Source of the DNA: Rhododendron vialii
Taxonomy: Eukaryota > Streptophyta > Magnoliopsida > Ericales > Ericaceae
Reading direction: 5' to 3'
DNA length: 64,000 nucleotides
Assembly (NCBI RefSeq): GCF_030253575.1
Contig: NC_080568.1
Coordinates: forward strand, 21,971,501 to 22,035,500
This document shows, in pieces, positions 11,620 through 24,291 of the stretch (positions are counted from its first letter, which is position 1; each line of letters opens with the position of its first letter). A model generated the notes under the pieces. It worked only from the letters and a program-made list of their open reading frames with translations. It ran no database searches and was not told the DNA's origin. A program made the translations under genes and the position numbers.

Positions 11620-13040
11620 GATAAGCCCACAATTGTGGTTATATTCGAGCTTATCTCACTCATTTTTGGTACGCGCGCGCGCATAACTCTATGTTTTTGA
11701 ATAATATTGCGCGAAAGGTGCGTTTTTGGTGTTTACAGGTTCTTTTCTTTAATAAGGCGGATTGTGCGCCGTGAACTTATCCCATCATGAATCGGGGACC
11801 CATGAGGTATAAATGGAGCGTTAGCGGAGTTCGGAGGAGCTGTGTCGAATCGAAGCCCCGGAGAGTTTGGAGAAGCCCAAAAGAAGCTGATAAAGTTTCA
11901 TAGAAAAGGAAGTTCTACCGGTAGGAGATCAATGCCTATCGGTATAATCCCATTCCTACCGGTAGGAGGGCCTGCTCTACCGGTCCAACGCCTGATCAGA
12001 GAGGTCACAAATTTGCACCATTCAAGTTCTACCGGTAGGAGATCACTGCCTACCGGTAGGAAGCCAGATTGTTCAGTGTCCTCCTTTTGCTCGAAGCCGT
12101 TCTACCGGTAGGAGATCAATGCCTACCGGTAGGAGTCCTCAGTTTCTGCAGATTCTTATTTTCTTTTTGTTTTTCTTTTGTAACTTTAAAGGGGTGCTAT
12201 AAATACCCTTTTGCACGTTTTTAGGGTTATGTTATGTTATTGGACATCAGCTCTTTCTCTCTCTACCACCTCTTCTCACCAACTCTTTTCTCCTTCATTA
12301 ATGGAGCATTGATTGGGGGATTTGGAGGGTGATTGCTTTCATTAATGTTGTAAGTTCCTTCGGGATCCTTATTAATCTAGTTTTTCTTTATGTTTTCAGC
12401 ATGATTTCGTGTTCTCTCATCCGAATCCTAATACATATCACTTCTCCTTTCATTATGTGTGAGTAGTGTAGCAAGGTTAGGTTATGGGATGATTAACATT
12501 CTGTAACCAGGGGTGTGGCTCGTTCTCCTCTCGAGAACTCCTGTTTTCCAGCTTAAACATGGCAAGGACCGATTTTATGAATCAAAACTTTGAGGTGTTA
12601 CTCTCTTGGATCAAATGTAGGCAAGGGTTAATCTTCTTGCCACATTTGATACCTAGAGCTATGTCCCTCCTCGTGTTTGTCTAAATGCCCAAAAAGGACC
12701 CCAGACATGTTTAGCACTTTCGTTAAAAAGAGAAGAATCGAGCTTATCCTTGCGTTACGGGTGTTAGTTATCCCTAAACCGAGCCTTTAGTTTAATCTCC
12801 AGTCAAAAAGCCGTAGTTAGGTTAAGTAGCCAGTTAACCAAATCTTTCAAGTTGACCATCTAAACGCCAAAGATCGGTTGGCGGTCCTAACGCTAAAGCT
12901 CTCTACAAGCTAATCTCTAAAACAAGTTATAGATGCGCTCCCTGTGGATTTGACCCCGGATTTTCGGGTATTATGCTTTCAACCGACCTAGCCCTACGCT
13001 TGGGGTATTCTTATTACAACACACATTAAGGTCGCAAGCA
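11619..13040 (+). repeat. Athila 5' LTR
   Basis: The 1422-bp LTR starts TG and ends CA and pairs with 22868-24291. A TATAAATA box near 12198 is the likely promoter; a second TATAAA lies near 11808. Between them is an array of CTACCGGTAG palindromes. A GCGCGCGC run occurs near 11672. Confidence 0.93.
11914..12136. repeat. Array of CTACCGGTAG palindromes in the LTR
   Basis: Three repeats of the form TTCTACCGGTAGGAGATCA then TGCCTACCGGTAGG (or TATCGGTA), plus extra single copies. The two palindromes within a unit are about 14 bases apart. The matching array in the other LTR is at 23163-23385 and a related set lies inside the element at 20262-20437. Each CCTACCGGTAGG holds CCTACC on both strands, the core of plant R2R3-MYB AC elements; a regulatory role is inference. 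Confidence 0.8.
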
Positions 13041-13044
13041 TTTT

Positions 13045-13062
13045 TGGCACCGTTGCCGAGGA
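13045..13062 (+). promoter_or_regulatory. Primer binding site, tRNA-Asp type
   Basis: TGGCACCGTTGCCGAGGA, four bases after the LTR end, matches the complement of the tRNA-Asp 3' end used by Athila elements (TGGCGCCGTTGCCGGGGA) with two differences. Confidence 0.8.
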
Positions 13063-13152
13063 GCGCTTTCTCTAATAGCTCATCTTGGAGGTTCGCCAAC
13101 CCATTGTAAGTATCTTGTTAATTTTTACTTTGTGTGATTTGTAAGTAATCTA

Positions 13153-16100
13153 GTGGATACCTCTAACTTGAGCCTCTCAAACGTGAGGTGTAACGAAGCT
13201 AGAGTAAGTACAAATCACCTTTTCTTATCGAGGCGGCGGCATAGCCCCTTTTGTCTGTTTTCTTTATTCTTGTTGTCCATTGTTTCTCGAGAAGGGTTTT
13301 TCAAGTGTATGCGTGGTGGTCATCGTGGAGCATTTCGGAGCCCAACTTCTAAAAGGCTTCATCGATCTTTTTCTCCTCCTCGACCCAAAACTCCTCGTCG
13401 GGTTCGAGCAAGGACACCATCACCCCAAAGAACTCCTTTTTCTGACCTAACCCCTCCTCGAGAAAGAATGGCCGGAAACGGTGAAGGCGAAATGCCACCG
13501 CTTGTGCCCGAAAGGACCATGAGTGACTACATGAATCCGGCCCGTTCTACTCCGCGGCCCACTATAGTCCTTCCGGCAGCAACCGAGGCGATTACTTTCA
13601 CCGTGAAAATGCATCACATTAACATGATGCCATCTTTTTATGGCAAAGACAAAGAATGCCCGTACACTCATATGCGGGCATTCGAGGAGTTGGTATCCGC
13701 AATAGTGTCCACGCCCGTTCAACTTGAGTCCGCAAAGCTAAAACTCTTCCCATTTTTAGTAAAAGACAAAGCCAAGATTTGGTTGAATAATATGAGGCCC
13801 CAATCCTTGGCAAACTGGGCGGATTTATCAAAGGCTTTCTACATGAAATTTTTCCTCCCACATCTCACAAAGGAACTCATGCATCAAATCCAAACGTTTA
13901 AACAAAAAGAGGGGGAATCATTTTATCAATATTGGGAGAGGTACAAGGATTTGCTAAACTCCATCCCACATCATGGCCTTCCGACTTTTCAAAAGGTCGA
14001 GTACTTGTTAAAGGGATGTTTTCAAAGTACTCGACACCTTATGGATAGCATGTGTGCTGGTGGAGTTATGGCAAAAACCCCTGAAGCGGCGTGGGACTAT
14101 TTTGAGGAATTAGCGAAAAAAAACTCAAAACTGGGATTGCTCAGACCCCTCTGAAAAGAATGTGTTTAATCCGGCTCCGAGCAATCCCGGTAAATTTCAA
14201 TTGCATGAGCAAAATGAGCTAGCCCACAAGGTCGCCCAGCTTTCCCGCCAAATTGAAACTTTACAACTTAATAAAGTTGCTGGGGTGGCCTCTGTGGCCA
14301 AGGCGGAAGACATTTGTGTTTTATGTGAAGTTGCAGGTCATGCTACGGGAGATTGTCAAATGCTCCCAGCTGTCAAGGATATTCTTCAAGGAACCGGCCC
14401 ATCGGAGGTCAACGCCGTTAATCAACGGTTTAACCCTTATTCTCAAACTTTCAATCCGGGGTGGAAGATGCATCCTAATTTCCGGTGGAGCGATTCTCAA
14501 CCTCCCGGACCGCCACAAGTTCCACCACCTCAACAACACCAAACTTTCCGGCCTTCTCAATCTCAAGGAGCGCCGAGGTTTTCTCAACATCAACAACCAC
14601 CGGGGTTTGCACCGCCGGGACCTCCGCAAGGGCCAAATCAATTCCAACCTCAGAAGCGGTCCTTGGAGGAGATTATGTCATCTTTCATGCAAAGCCAAAC
14701 ATCCCTCAACGAGCAAACCACTCAAACACTCGGGGAAATCAAGAATCAAATGGTGAAGCTGACTAATACGGTGGGAATTCTCCAACAAGAAAAGGGGAAA
14801 CTTCCGACTCAACCCCAAGCGAATCCCAATGGAACTCATTTTCTGGGGAGCTCTTCGGTGCCTAGTCCCGAGCAAGCCAAGTCTATTATAACACTGTGGA
14901 GTGGCAAGGAAATTGATACGGTCGTTGTCCCCAAGCCTAGCAAGCCACGGGTTACGCCAATTGTTGTGCAAGAGCCGGATGTTCTTATTGACTCACCAAC
15001 CTTGGAGCCCTCTCCCGTTGGTGAGCAATCGGCAAAATCTCAGCAAGAAGAACCCAAGGCTCCCGTTCCTCAAATTCTGGCCCCGTTTCCCCAACGTTTG
15101 AAAGCTCCGGCCCATGCCAACAACAACTCTGAGATCTATGAGCTTTTCAAGCAAGTGAGGATCAACATTCCGTTGGTGGATGCAGTCAAGCAAATCCCTA
15201 CCTATGCCAAATTTTTCAAGGACTTATGCACTCAGAAGCGTAAGTTAAATGTTCACAAAAGGGTGTTGTTGACAGAGCAAGTGAGTTCGATTATTCAAAC
15301 CAATGTGGTTCCAAAGTATAAAGATCCGGGGTGTCCCACTATTTCCATCACAATCGGAGGCACAAAGATCGAGAAAAGCTCTCCTTGATTTGGGGGCTAG
15401 TGTGAACTTACTCCCGTATGCCGTTTATGAGCAACTTGGATTGGGGGAGATGAGGCCAACATCAGTGACCCTTCAATTGGCCGATAGAAGCATTCGTGTC
15501 CCACGCGGGATGGTGGAGGATGTACTCGTGCAAGTGGATAACTTCATCTATCCGGTGGATTTTATCGTGTTGGATACATGCCCTGTGCCTTCCTCACAAG
15601 TGTCAACGTCGACTCCGGTCATTCTTGGGCGTCCATTCCTGGCCACTTCCAATGCCGTTATCCATTGCCGAAGGGGTTTGCTAAACCTCACTTTCGGCAA
15701 CATGAGGATGGAGGTGAATGTGTTTAATATCGGAAGCCAAATGGGGGATGACGAGTGTGTTCATGAAGTCAATCTTATAGATTCTTTGGTCCAAGAGCAC
15801 ATCGATACTTTCTTATACTAGGATCCGTCGGAAGTTTTCCTTACCGCTGAAGAGGAGACATTTCTAGACTCACCGGGGGTGAAGTACTTGTATTCCTTGC
15901 TTAACATGGAAGATGTGTGTGAGACGGCTGTTTGGTCCCCAAAATTTGAAGCGCTACCACCTTTAGCAAGCAAGAGTCTCCTTTCAAGTGTGCAATTTCC
16001 AAAGCTTGAGTTAAAGGTTTTGCTCGATACTCTCAAGTATGCTTTCCTTGGGCCCGATGCCACTTTTCCCGTGGTGATTTCTTCTTCATTGAATGAGCAT

Positions 16101-18917
16101 CAAGAATCACAACTCTTGGAGGTATTGAAGCGGCGTCGCGTAGCTATTGGGTGGTCTATTGCTGATATTCAAGGAATTGATCCTTCCTTATGCACTCACC
16201 ATATTTATCTCGAGGATGACGTCAAACCTTCCCGTCAACCCCAACGCCGTTTAAATCCCATTATGAAAGAGGTGGTCAAAGCAGAGGTCTTGAAGTTGTT
16301 AGACGTTGGGATCATATACCCTATCGCTGATAGCAAATGGGTTAGCCCGATAAAAGTTGTTCCGAAGAAATCTGGAGTCACAGTGGTAGCCAATGCCGAT
16401 AATGAACTAGTGCCCACTCGGGTCTCCACCGGTTGGCGAGTTTGCATTGACTACAGGAAGCTCAACTCATGCACTCGCAAGGATCATTTCCCTCTCCCGT
16501 TTATTGATCAAATCCTCGAGCATGTTGCCGGTCATGCTTTCTATTGCTTTCTCGATGGCTATTCGGGGTACAACCAAGTCGCGGTCTCTCTGGATGATCA
16601 GGAAAAGACTACTTTCACTTGCCCCTATGGGACGTTTGCGTATAGGCGAATGCCATTTGGGTTGTGCAATGCTCCGGGCACTTTCGCCCGATGTATGTTG
16701 GGTATATTCAGTGATATGGTGGAGCGCATTGTCGAAGTCTTCATGGATGATTTCTCGGTCTTCGGGGACTCTTTTGAGGATTGTTTATTGAATTTGGACA
16801 AAGTGCTGGAGAGATGCGAGGAGAAAAATCTTGTGCTGAATTGGGAGAAATGTCATTTCATGGTTACACAGGGCATTATCTTGGGGCATATCGTATCACA
16901 AAAAGGCATAGAGGTGGACAAAGTGAAAATCGACTTGATTGCTAATCTTCCAACGCCCAAGTGTGTAAAGGACATCCGCTCCTTCCTAGGCCATGCAGGG
17001 TTCTACCGGCGATTCATTAAGGATTTCTCCACCATATCGCGTCCCTTGTGTCATCTTCTCTCTAAAGATGCTCCTTTTGAATGGACCAGCGCTTGCAATG
17101 AGGCTTTTCAAAAACTGAAGTCGAGTCTTACTTCTCCTCCAATCGTGCAAACTCCGGATTAGGAACTCCCGTTTGAATTGATGTGCGATGCAAGTGATTA
17201 TGCTGTGGGAGCCGTTCTTGGCCAGAGGAAGGATAAGCATCCTTATGTCATTTCCTATGCGAGCAAAATGCTGAATGACGCGCAAATGAACTACTCAACT
17301 ACTGAAAAGGAGTTGCTCGCAGTCGTCTTCACTTTGGATAAATTTCGCTCATACTTGGTGGGAACTCCTATCACAGTTTTCACTGATCATGCAGCCCTTA
17401 AGTACCTTTTTGCAAAGCAGGACGCAAAGGCTCGGTTAATCCGTTGGATCTTGTTGCTCCAGGAATTTAATCTCTCTATCAAAGATAAGAAAGGAGTAGA
17501 GAATGTGGTAGCCGACCATTTGTCTCGGCTTGAGTTTGAGGACCGTAAGGCCAATCTCCCAATTGTCGACACCTTTCCCGATGAGCAACTGTTTGCTGTT
17601 TCTCCTAGCCCTTGGTACGCCGATATTGTTAACTACCTTGTAACCGGGCAACTTCCTAGCCAATGGAGTGCACAAGATAGGAAGCGATTTCTCATAGAGG
17701 TGAAAAGATTCGGCTTTGATGACCCTTATCTTTTTAAATTTTGCCCGGACCTCATTATCCGGCGTTGTGTTCCGGAGGAGGACCAACAAGGGATCTTGTA
17801 GTTCTGCCATTCCAAGGAGTGCGGTTGCCATTTTTCTCATACCAAGACCATTGCCAAGGTTCTACAATGTGGCTTTTACTGGCCCACACTTCACAAGGAT
17901 GCGTATTCCTTTTGTCGAACTTGTGAAGCTTGTCAGAAATTGGGCGCGGTGACTCGGAGGAATATGATGCCCCTCACCAATATCCTTATCGTTGAAGTGT
18001 TTGATTGCTGGGGGATTGATTTCATGGGGCCATTCCCCATGTCGTATGGTTTTCTCTACATTCTCCTCGCGGTGGACTATGTCTCTAAATGGGTGGAGGC
18101 CATCCCGACCAAGACCAGCGATCACAAGGTGGTGCTGGAATTTCTCAAGGAGAACATTTTGTCTCGGTTTGGCACACCAAAGGCCATTATAAGTGATCAA
18201 GGCTCTCATTTCTGTAATCGGCCTTTCGAAGCGCTCATGAAGAAATATGGGATCACGCACAAGGTGTCCACCGCATACCACCCTCAGACCAATGGCCAAG
18301 CCGAGCTTGCAAACCGTGAGGTAAAACGCATTCTAGAAAAAACCGTTAATCCAAATCGCAAGGATTGGTCACTCTGTCTGACCGATGCCTTATGGGCATA
18401 TCGTACCGCGTATAAGACCGTTTTAGGCGCTTTGCCTTGTCGGCTTGTATACGGTAAGGCATGCCACCTTCTGGTGGAGTTGGAGTATAAGGCCTATTAG
18501 GCCATCAAAGCTTTAAATTTTCGATTGCCTGCCGCTGGCGCGCATCGCAAACTCCAACTCAATGAACTGGAAGAAATCCGGAGGGATGCATACGATAATA
18601 CGGACATTTACAAATCTAAGGTGAAGGATTTCCATGATAAGAACATCCAAGGGAAAAATTTTGACGTCGGTCAGAAAGGTCTTCTTTACAATTCAAAACT
18701 TCATCTTTTTCTGGGCAAGTTGCGGTCCCGTTGGGTTGGTCCTTATGTTGTACAAACCATTTTCCCCCATGGGGCAATTGAAGTTGTGAACCCTTCGAAT
18801 GGAAATGTTTTCAAGGTTAACAGCCAGAGACTTAAGCCGTTTTTGGAAAATTTTGCAAGTAATGAAATAACGGAGGATTTGAACGCTCTGGTTTACGTGG
18901 ATGATCCATTGATTTGA
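13153..18917 (+). pseudogene. Athila gag-pol remnant
   Basis: Parts in order, with rounded positions: gag core (13.6-14.15 kb; WLNNMRPQSLANWADL), a proline/glutamine-rich stretch, a CX2CX4HX4C zinc knuckle (near 14.32 kb), aspartic protease (near 15.4 kb; ALLDLGASVNLLP), reverse transcriptase (16.2-16.9 kb; YSGYNQVAV, MPFGLCNAP, VFMDDFSVF), RNase H (17.2-17.6 kb; LMCDASDYAVGAVL, TDHAALKYLF), integrase (17.8-18.5 kb; [29 protein letters not shown]), and the integrase tail (18.55-18.9 kb). The domain order and the protease and RT motifs are those of Athila. The reading frame is interrupted several times, so this is a fossil. Confidence 0.92.
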
Positions 18918-20865
18918 CATTTCGAAAAAATGTTTTCACGGGGAGCTTTTGCGTACTTCTGGACTTAATTGCTCCGAAGGCCCGACCTTTACGGAGGTAC
19001 CCATCATTGACTTGGGTTTATAGCTTTGCACGCCGCTATTCAAACAAGGCTCGTGTTCCCAGCTCCGGTTAGTAAGGGCAAATCTTTTGTGGTCCTGTAT
19101 AGCCACCTCTATTTCGCTTAGGGTGTTGTCTATTTTGCTTTGCGACACCTTACGCGAACCATGGACAGAAAAGTAGTACCCGTTTAATCACGTGACGATT
19201 CGGTGGTTTACATACTTGTGCATAATAATTTTTGTGCCGGGCTACCACGAGCCGGTAGTGCTAATGTCATTTGTCTCCTAATAGGTAGTTGGCTCTTAAG
19301 TCTTTTACAGGGTAACATGCTACCGCACCAGCCTTGGTAGTTTGGGTCTAAAAACCGGGGTGAGTGAGGCATTCAGGAGCCCTAAGCATGGATGCGACTC
19401 TGTGTCGCGGTTGTTAGCCCAAGAAAGCTCCGGCGATGGCTCTGTGCGACTAGCTTTGGTTCCGATGGCGGGACCGAAAGAGTGGGCCTTGGAAGCGGTT
19501 CCGATGATGAACGGTGGCATTGACGAAAAATCCTCCAACTTGGTCGAGGTATCGGGTGGTTGACATTCCACCCCGTCGGTACATTTTTGTTCTCCCTTCC
19601 TTTATTTTTCGTCTTTTTGCATCGAGGGCGCTGCATATTTCAAGTTTGGCGGGGGGGGGGGGGGGATTATTCTTGCATTTCTTTCTTTTTTAAATTGCTT
19701 TTGCATAGAATTTTAAATTTTGTAAAATTTTCTTTGCAGAATCTCCCCTTGTTCTAAGTTACTTAGCATATGCTCGTTTTGGTTTCGTATGTAGCAAGGA
19801 CATCGATGTGAATGCATCTCTTGAAATTTGTGCAACTCATCTCGTTAACATGCCATGAATCGTGTGGAACAAATCTTTAAGTGCATTTGAGTCGGTTGAA
19901 TATGTAGAGTGGAGATTCATTTTTGTCGTATCCCATGTTTCTTTTGTTTATCGTACCCTTAGAGTAGGATTTCATCTTCTCTTGTACATACTTTGGTATT
20001 TTTTTATTCCGGTTGTGCATTGCAAAGGAGGCTAAGGTGTGTTCGAAAGATGATTCAAGGCATTGTTTTTGTGAATAAACCACATATTGTCACTTTTGAT
20101 CCATATTTGAGCTGTGTCCGAGTCCAATTCTTTTGAAAAGCTTAGGAAATCGGTTGTTGGAAGGGCGTTCGGGGTTGCACTTTTTGATTTTGGGTGTGGC
20201 TGGTGATAATTGGAGGTGGAGAATTGCTTTGGAGAGTCAATCTGCAACTTTCAGATTTCCAGAAGTTCTACCGGTAGGGAGGTCGAGCCTACCGGTACAA
20301 ATAGCAAGCAGAAAGGCCATCTGACGGTTCAACAGAAGTTCTACCGGTAGGGGATCAGTTTCTACCGGTAGGAATGGCAGTTCATAAACGGTTCAACAGG
20401 AGTTCTACCGGTAGGGGATCAGTGCCTATCGGTAGGTCGGCTGACTTCCAGAAAAAAAATTTAAAAGGGTCCGTCGGTTCATTTTTGTTTTAAACCCAAA
20501 CTCCTCCTCTCCCTCCTCTTCCAAACCAACGGTTACCAAACTCCTTCTCTCCTCCTCTCCAAAACCCATGGAAATCCACCCCTACCCCTTTCAAATCCCA
20601 CCAAAACTTCACCAATCTTCATTAATCCCAAACCTTTTCCCCAATTTCAAACTCGTGGATCCACATCTCTCCACTGTGCACACCCAGGTAACTCTCTCGC
20701 TCTCCACTCGAAATTTTCCCAAGAAACCCACCAAGTTAGCACCCCAAATTCCATTTTCTCATCTTCTCTCCTCCTTAATCCTTCATAATCATTCCCCCAT
20801 TTGTCCTGTAAACCCTAATATCTCAAACCCCCTAGCCCTAGACTCAAAAATTCCTACCTTTTGCC
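18918..20865. other. Athila spacer between pol and the 3' ORF
   Basis: No sustained gene. It includes a G run of about 16 after CAAGTTTGGC near 19650, a second set of three paired CTACCGGTAG palindromes at 20262-20437, and a C-rich leader before the ORF at 20866. Confidence 0.7.
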
Positions 20866-22072
20866 ATGTCGAATGTGATGTATTTGCGGGATAGAACCGG
20901 GAAGAGAGTTGATCTGGGTACGCGGAAGAGGGACAGTGGGCCATCAAGAGAGCAAAGGGAAGAGCGCAGGAAGAAAAGAAAAGAGGAGGGAGAGAGAAAG
21001 AAACACATCGAGTGGGTGGCCACCCTTAAGGGGCGGAAAGTTACATGCGAGCGGCAAGTTTGCGAGCATAGCTTGGCGGAGAATAGGTACATTAGCGTCA
21101 TCCGGGAAAAAGGTATGCAACATTTCTTTAAGGAGGTTAGGGGCTATGTTAAGAACTGGGTTGTTGATTTCTTTTCACGTATGAAATATGATATTGAGAA
21201 TTCAGAAATTGAGACCACAGTTGGCGGTGTTGACATGATAATAACCCCGGATACCATTGCTGAATACCTGGGTTATGAACGACCGGAGGCTGAGACCATC
21301 ACGTATCCTCGACCTGATGAGGAGGATATTGATATGAATGTAGTTTACGTCGAAGTATTTGAGGGGGGTGTTGTTGGAAAAGCAGGAAGTGATTTGAAAG
21401 ATGAGTATAGGACCATGAACAAGGTCCTGCATTACAACCTTTATCCCCGTGGGACGGAGAAGACACCGGGAGATTTGGAACTTGAATTGCTATATGTGTT
21501 TATGAATCCGGTTGAGACCATGGACTATGCTAAATGGACTTTTGATCAATTGGTGCAATTCAAGCATTCATGCAAGAAGGGGTTGAATTTTCCATTTCCT
21601 GCAATGGTCACCCAGTTTTGCCTAGCCAACGGTCTCCGCCTAGACAATCAAAAGCTTGACCCTAGCTCACCGGGCATTATCAACGCTACTTCGGAGCATA
21701 AAAGCAAGACGAATGTGACAAGGGCTCGTGAAGCCCGTGCCCTCGCCCAAGCCCAAGCCCAAGCGCAAGGCCAAACAGCTCCTCAAGCCAGCCCTTCCCA
21801 AGCCCCCTCAGGTTCCGTTCCTCAGAAGAAAGGGTCAACTCTAAAGAAGCTCCTGTCTAAGCTATTGTGCTGTGCGGCTGAAATTCAGGAGGGCGGATCA
21901 CAAGGCAAATTTTTACTATGAGCAGATGGCTGAACAGTCGAGGAGGAGGTACGAGCCCCCAGTGGTGTTAGCAACGGATCGCGCTGTTGGGGAGCATCGC
22001 AGCCCGGAGTACCCGGAGGATGAGCTTAATGAGGATGAGATCCGTGAGTTGGAGCAGCAATATGGTTTTTGA
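20866..22072 (+). pseudogene. Athila 3' ORF (formerly called env-like)
   Basis: Located between pol and the right LTR, as in Athila elements. It begins MSNVMYLRDRTGKRVDL, has a strongly basic region (REERRKKRKEEGERKKH), then a globular domain with FFKEVRGYVKNWVVDFF and ITPDTIAEYLGY like the plant-retroelement domain seen in other Athila 3' ORFs, and a glutamine/alanine repeat (ALAQAQAQAQGQ). The last part runs in a different frame, so it is probably not whole. No signal peptide or clear membrane segment is visible, so the name envelope is not supported here. Confidence 0.75.
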
Positions 22073-22867
22073 GCGCACCTTTGGCCCGGGAGCTCAGTGA
22101 TGGTGGTAGTTTATGGATGTGCAGGAGGATACGGGTGTTAGAATTAGCTTTTGTCGAGTCGGTGGTTGAGTCAAGTACTCGTTTATTGAGTCAGTCGTTT
22201 ATTTTCCGTTCTTTATTTTTGTTTGGTTAGGTGTTTGGTGGTTTGGGTAGCCTAGGCTGTGGTTCCCGTCGTGGGTAATTTACCAGGCTAGCACAGGTCA
22301 GGAATCACTTTGTTTGATCTGTTTTTCGTTTCCCGTAACTCGTTATAAGCCAAAAAGCCCTTAGTTGATTTCAGGTGCACCGGTGTGCTTTTTGCAATGC
22401 ATTGTCGGAATTTTTTATTACTTTAGTTATGTCTTGTTTTGAATTTCATTAATCTTTGCACTTTTAGCTTTAATTCTCTGTCGAGCGTTTCTTTGTTTGC
22501 ATGCGTAACTCTTTTGTTCCCGTTATCGCATTAGCCTTTGGTATCTGATCATGGGATATGTTTTGCATAGCGGTTGCTTCGTTCAAGCTTAGAAGTTTTT
22601 GAGTGTTACCTTTGTGAGTGCTGGAATCGGAGCTCGGTCGTGCTTTCCCCCTCACGTGGTTCACTTGAATGAGATTTGTTTAATATAGTTCATGGCCTGT
22701 TGGTGAGATGATTGTTGCACCCTTTTGAAAAACAAAAATTAGTTTGATTCTTGCTATTTTGAAGTTCAAGCATATGTTTCGTACCTTGTTGTGTTGGGGA
22801 GCTATGGTAGTTGCATTCGTAGTGTACATCTTTTGCTAGGGACTAGCAAAGTCCAAGTAGGGAGGTG

Positions 22868-24291
22868 TGATAAGCCCACAATTGTGGTTATATTCGGGCT
22901 TATCTCACTTATTTTTGGTACGCGCGCGCGCATAACTCTATGTTTTTGAATGATATTGCGCAAAAGGTGCATTTTTGGTGTTTACAGGTTCTTTTCTTTA
23001 ATAAGGCGGATTGTGCGCCGTGAACTTATCCCATCGTGAATCGGGGACCCGTGAGGTATAAATGGAGCGTTAGCGGAGTCCGGAGGAGCTGTGTCGAATC
23101 GAAGCCCCGGAGAGTTTGGAGAAGCCCAGAAGAAGCTGATAAAGTTTCGTAGAAAAGGAAGTTCTACCGGTAGGAGATCAATGCCTACCGGTATAATCCC
23201 ATTCCTACCGGTAGGAGGGCCTGCTCTACCGGTCCAACGCCTGATCAGAGAGGTCACAAATTTGCACCATTCAAGTTCTACCGGTAGGAGATCACTGCCT
23301 ACCGGTAGGAAGTCAAATTGTTCAGTGTCCCCCTTTTGCTCGAAGCCGTTCTACCGGTAGGAGATCAATGCCTACCGGGAGGAGTCCCCAGTTTCTGTAG
23401 ATTCTTATTTTCTTTTTGTTTTTCTTTTGTAACTTTAAAGGGGTGCTATAAATACCCTTTTGCACGTTTTTAGGGTTATGTGTTATGTTATTGGACATCA
23501 GCTCTTTCTCTCTCTACCGCCTCTTCTTACCAACTCTTTTCTCTCTCATTAATGGAGCATTGATTGGGGGATTTGGAGGGTGATTGCTTTCATTAATGTT
23601 GTAAGTTCCTTCGGGATCCTTATTAATCTAGTTTTTCTTTCTGTTTTCAGCATGATTTCGTGTTCTTTCATCCGAATCCTAATACATATCACTTCTCTTT
23701 TCATTATGTGTGAGTAGTGTAGCAAGGTTAGGTTATGGGATGATTAACATTCCGTTACCAGGGGTGTGGCTCGTTCTCCTCTCGAGAACTCCTGTTTTTC
23801 AGCTTAAACATGGCAAGGACCGATTTTATGAATCAAAACTTTGAGGTGTTACTCTCTTGGATCAAATGTAGGCAATGGTTAATCTTCTTGCCACATTTGA
23901 TACCTAGAGCTATGTCCCTCCTCATGTTTGTCTAAATGCCCAAAAAGGACCCCAGACATGTTTAGCACTTTCGTTAAAAAGAGAAGAATCGAGCTTATCC
24001 TTGCGTTACGGGTGTTAGTTATCCCTAAACCGAGCCTTTAGTTTAATCTCCAGTCAAAAAGCCATAGTTAGGTTAAGTAGCCAGTTAACCAAATCTTTCA
24101 AGTTGGCCGTCTAAACGCCAAAGATCGGTTGGCGGTCCTAACGCTAAAGCTCTCTACAAGCTAATCTCTGAAACAAGTTATGGATGCGCTCCCTGTGGAT
24201 TCGACCCCGGACTTCCGGGTATTATGCTTTCAACCGACCTAGCCCTATGCTTGGGGTATTCTTATTACAACACACATTAAGGTCGCAAGCA
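22868..24291 (+). repeat. Athila 3' LTR
   Basis: A 1424-bp LTR preceded by the polypurine tract AGTAGGGAGGTG. It matches the 5' LTR at about 97% by hand count and keeps the TATAAATA box (near 23446) and the palindrome array (23163-23385). Confidence 0.93.

Larger units (their letters stand above)
11619..24291 (+). mobile_element. Athila-type Ty3/gypsy LTR retrotransposon, full-length but decayed
   Basis: A 12.7-kb element with 1.42-kb LTRs (TGATAAGCCC to CGCAAGCA), a tRNA-Asp-like primer site directly after the left LTR, gag-pol on the plus strand, a long spacer, and the extra 3' ORF typical of Athila. Its polypurine tract (AGTAGGGAGGTG) touches the right LTR. The coding region is broken, with roughly half a dozen interruptions, so it is not autonomous. 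By hand count the LTRs differ at about 35-40 sites (2.5-3%, mostly transitions), suggesting insertion about one million years ago at the assumed rate. It sits in a CT tract of a leader-like host sequence. Confidence 0.93.

Noticed and set aside
11842-12111. Open frame in the Athila LTR (SSTGRRSLPTGR repeats), also at 23091-23360
   Set aside because: The peptide repeat is only the translation of the CTACCGGTAG palindrome array; no ATG start, and it lies within LTR regulatory DNA.
20866-22072. Calling the Athila 3' ORF an envelope gene
   Set aside because: No signal peptide, furin-like site or convincing membrane helix is visible; only its position matches the old env-like name.
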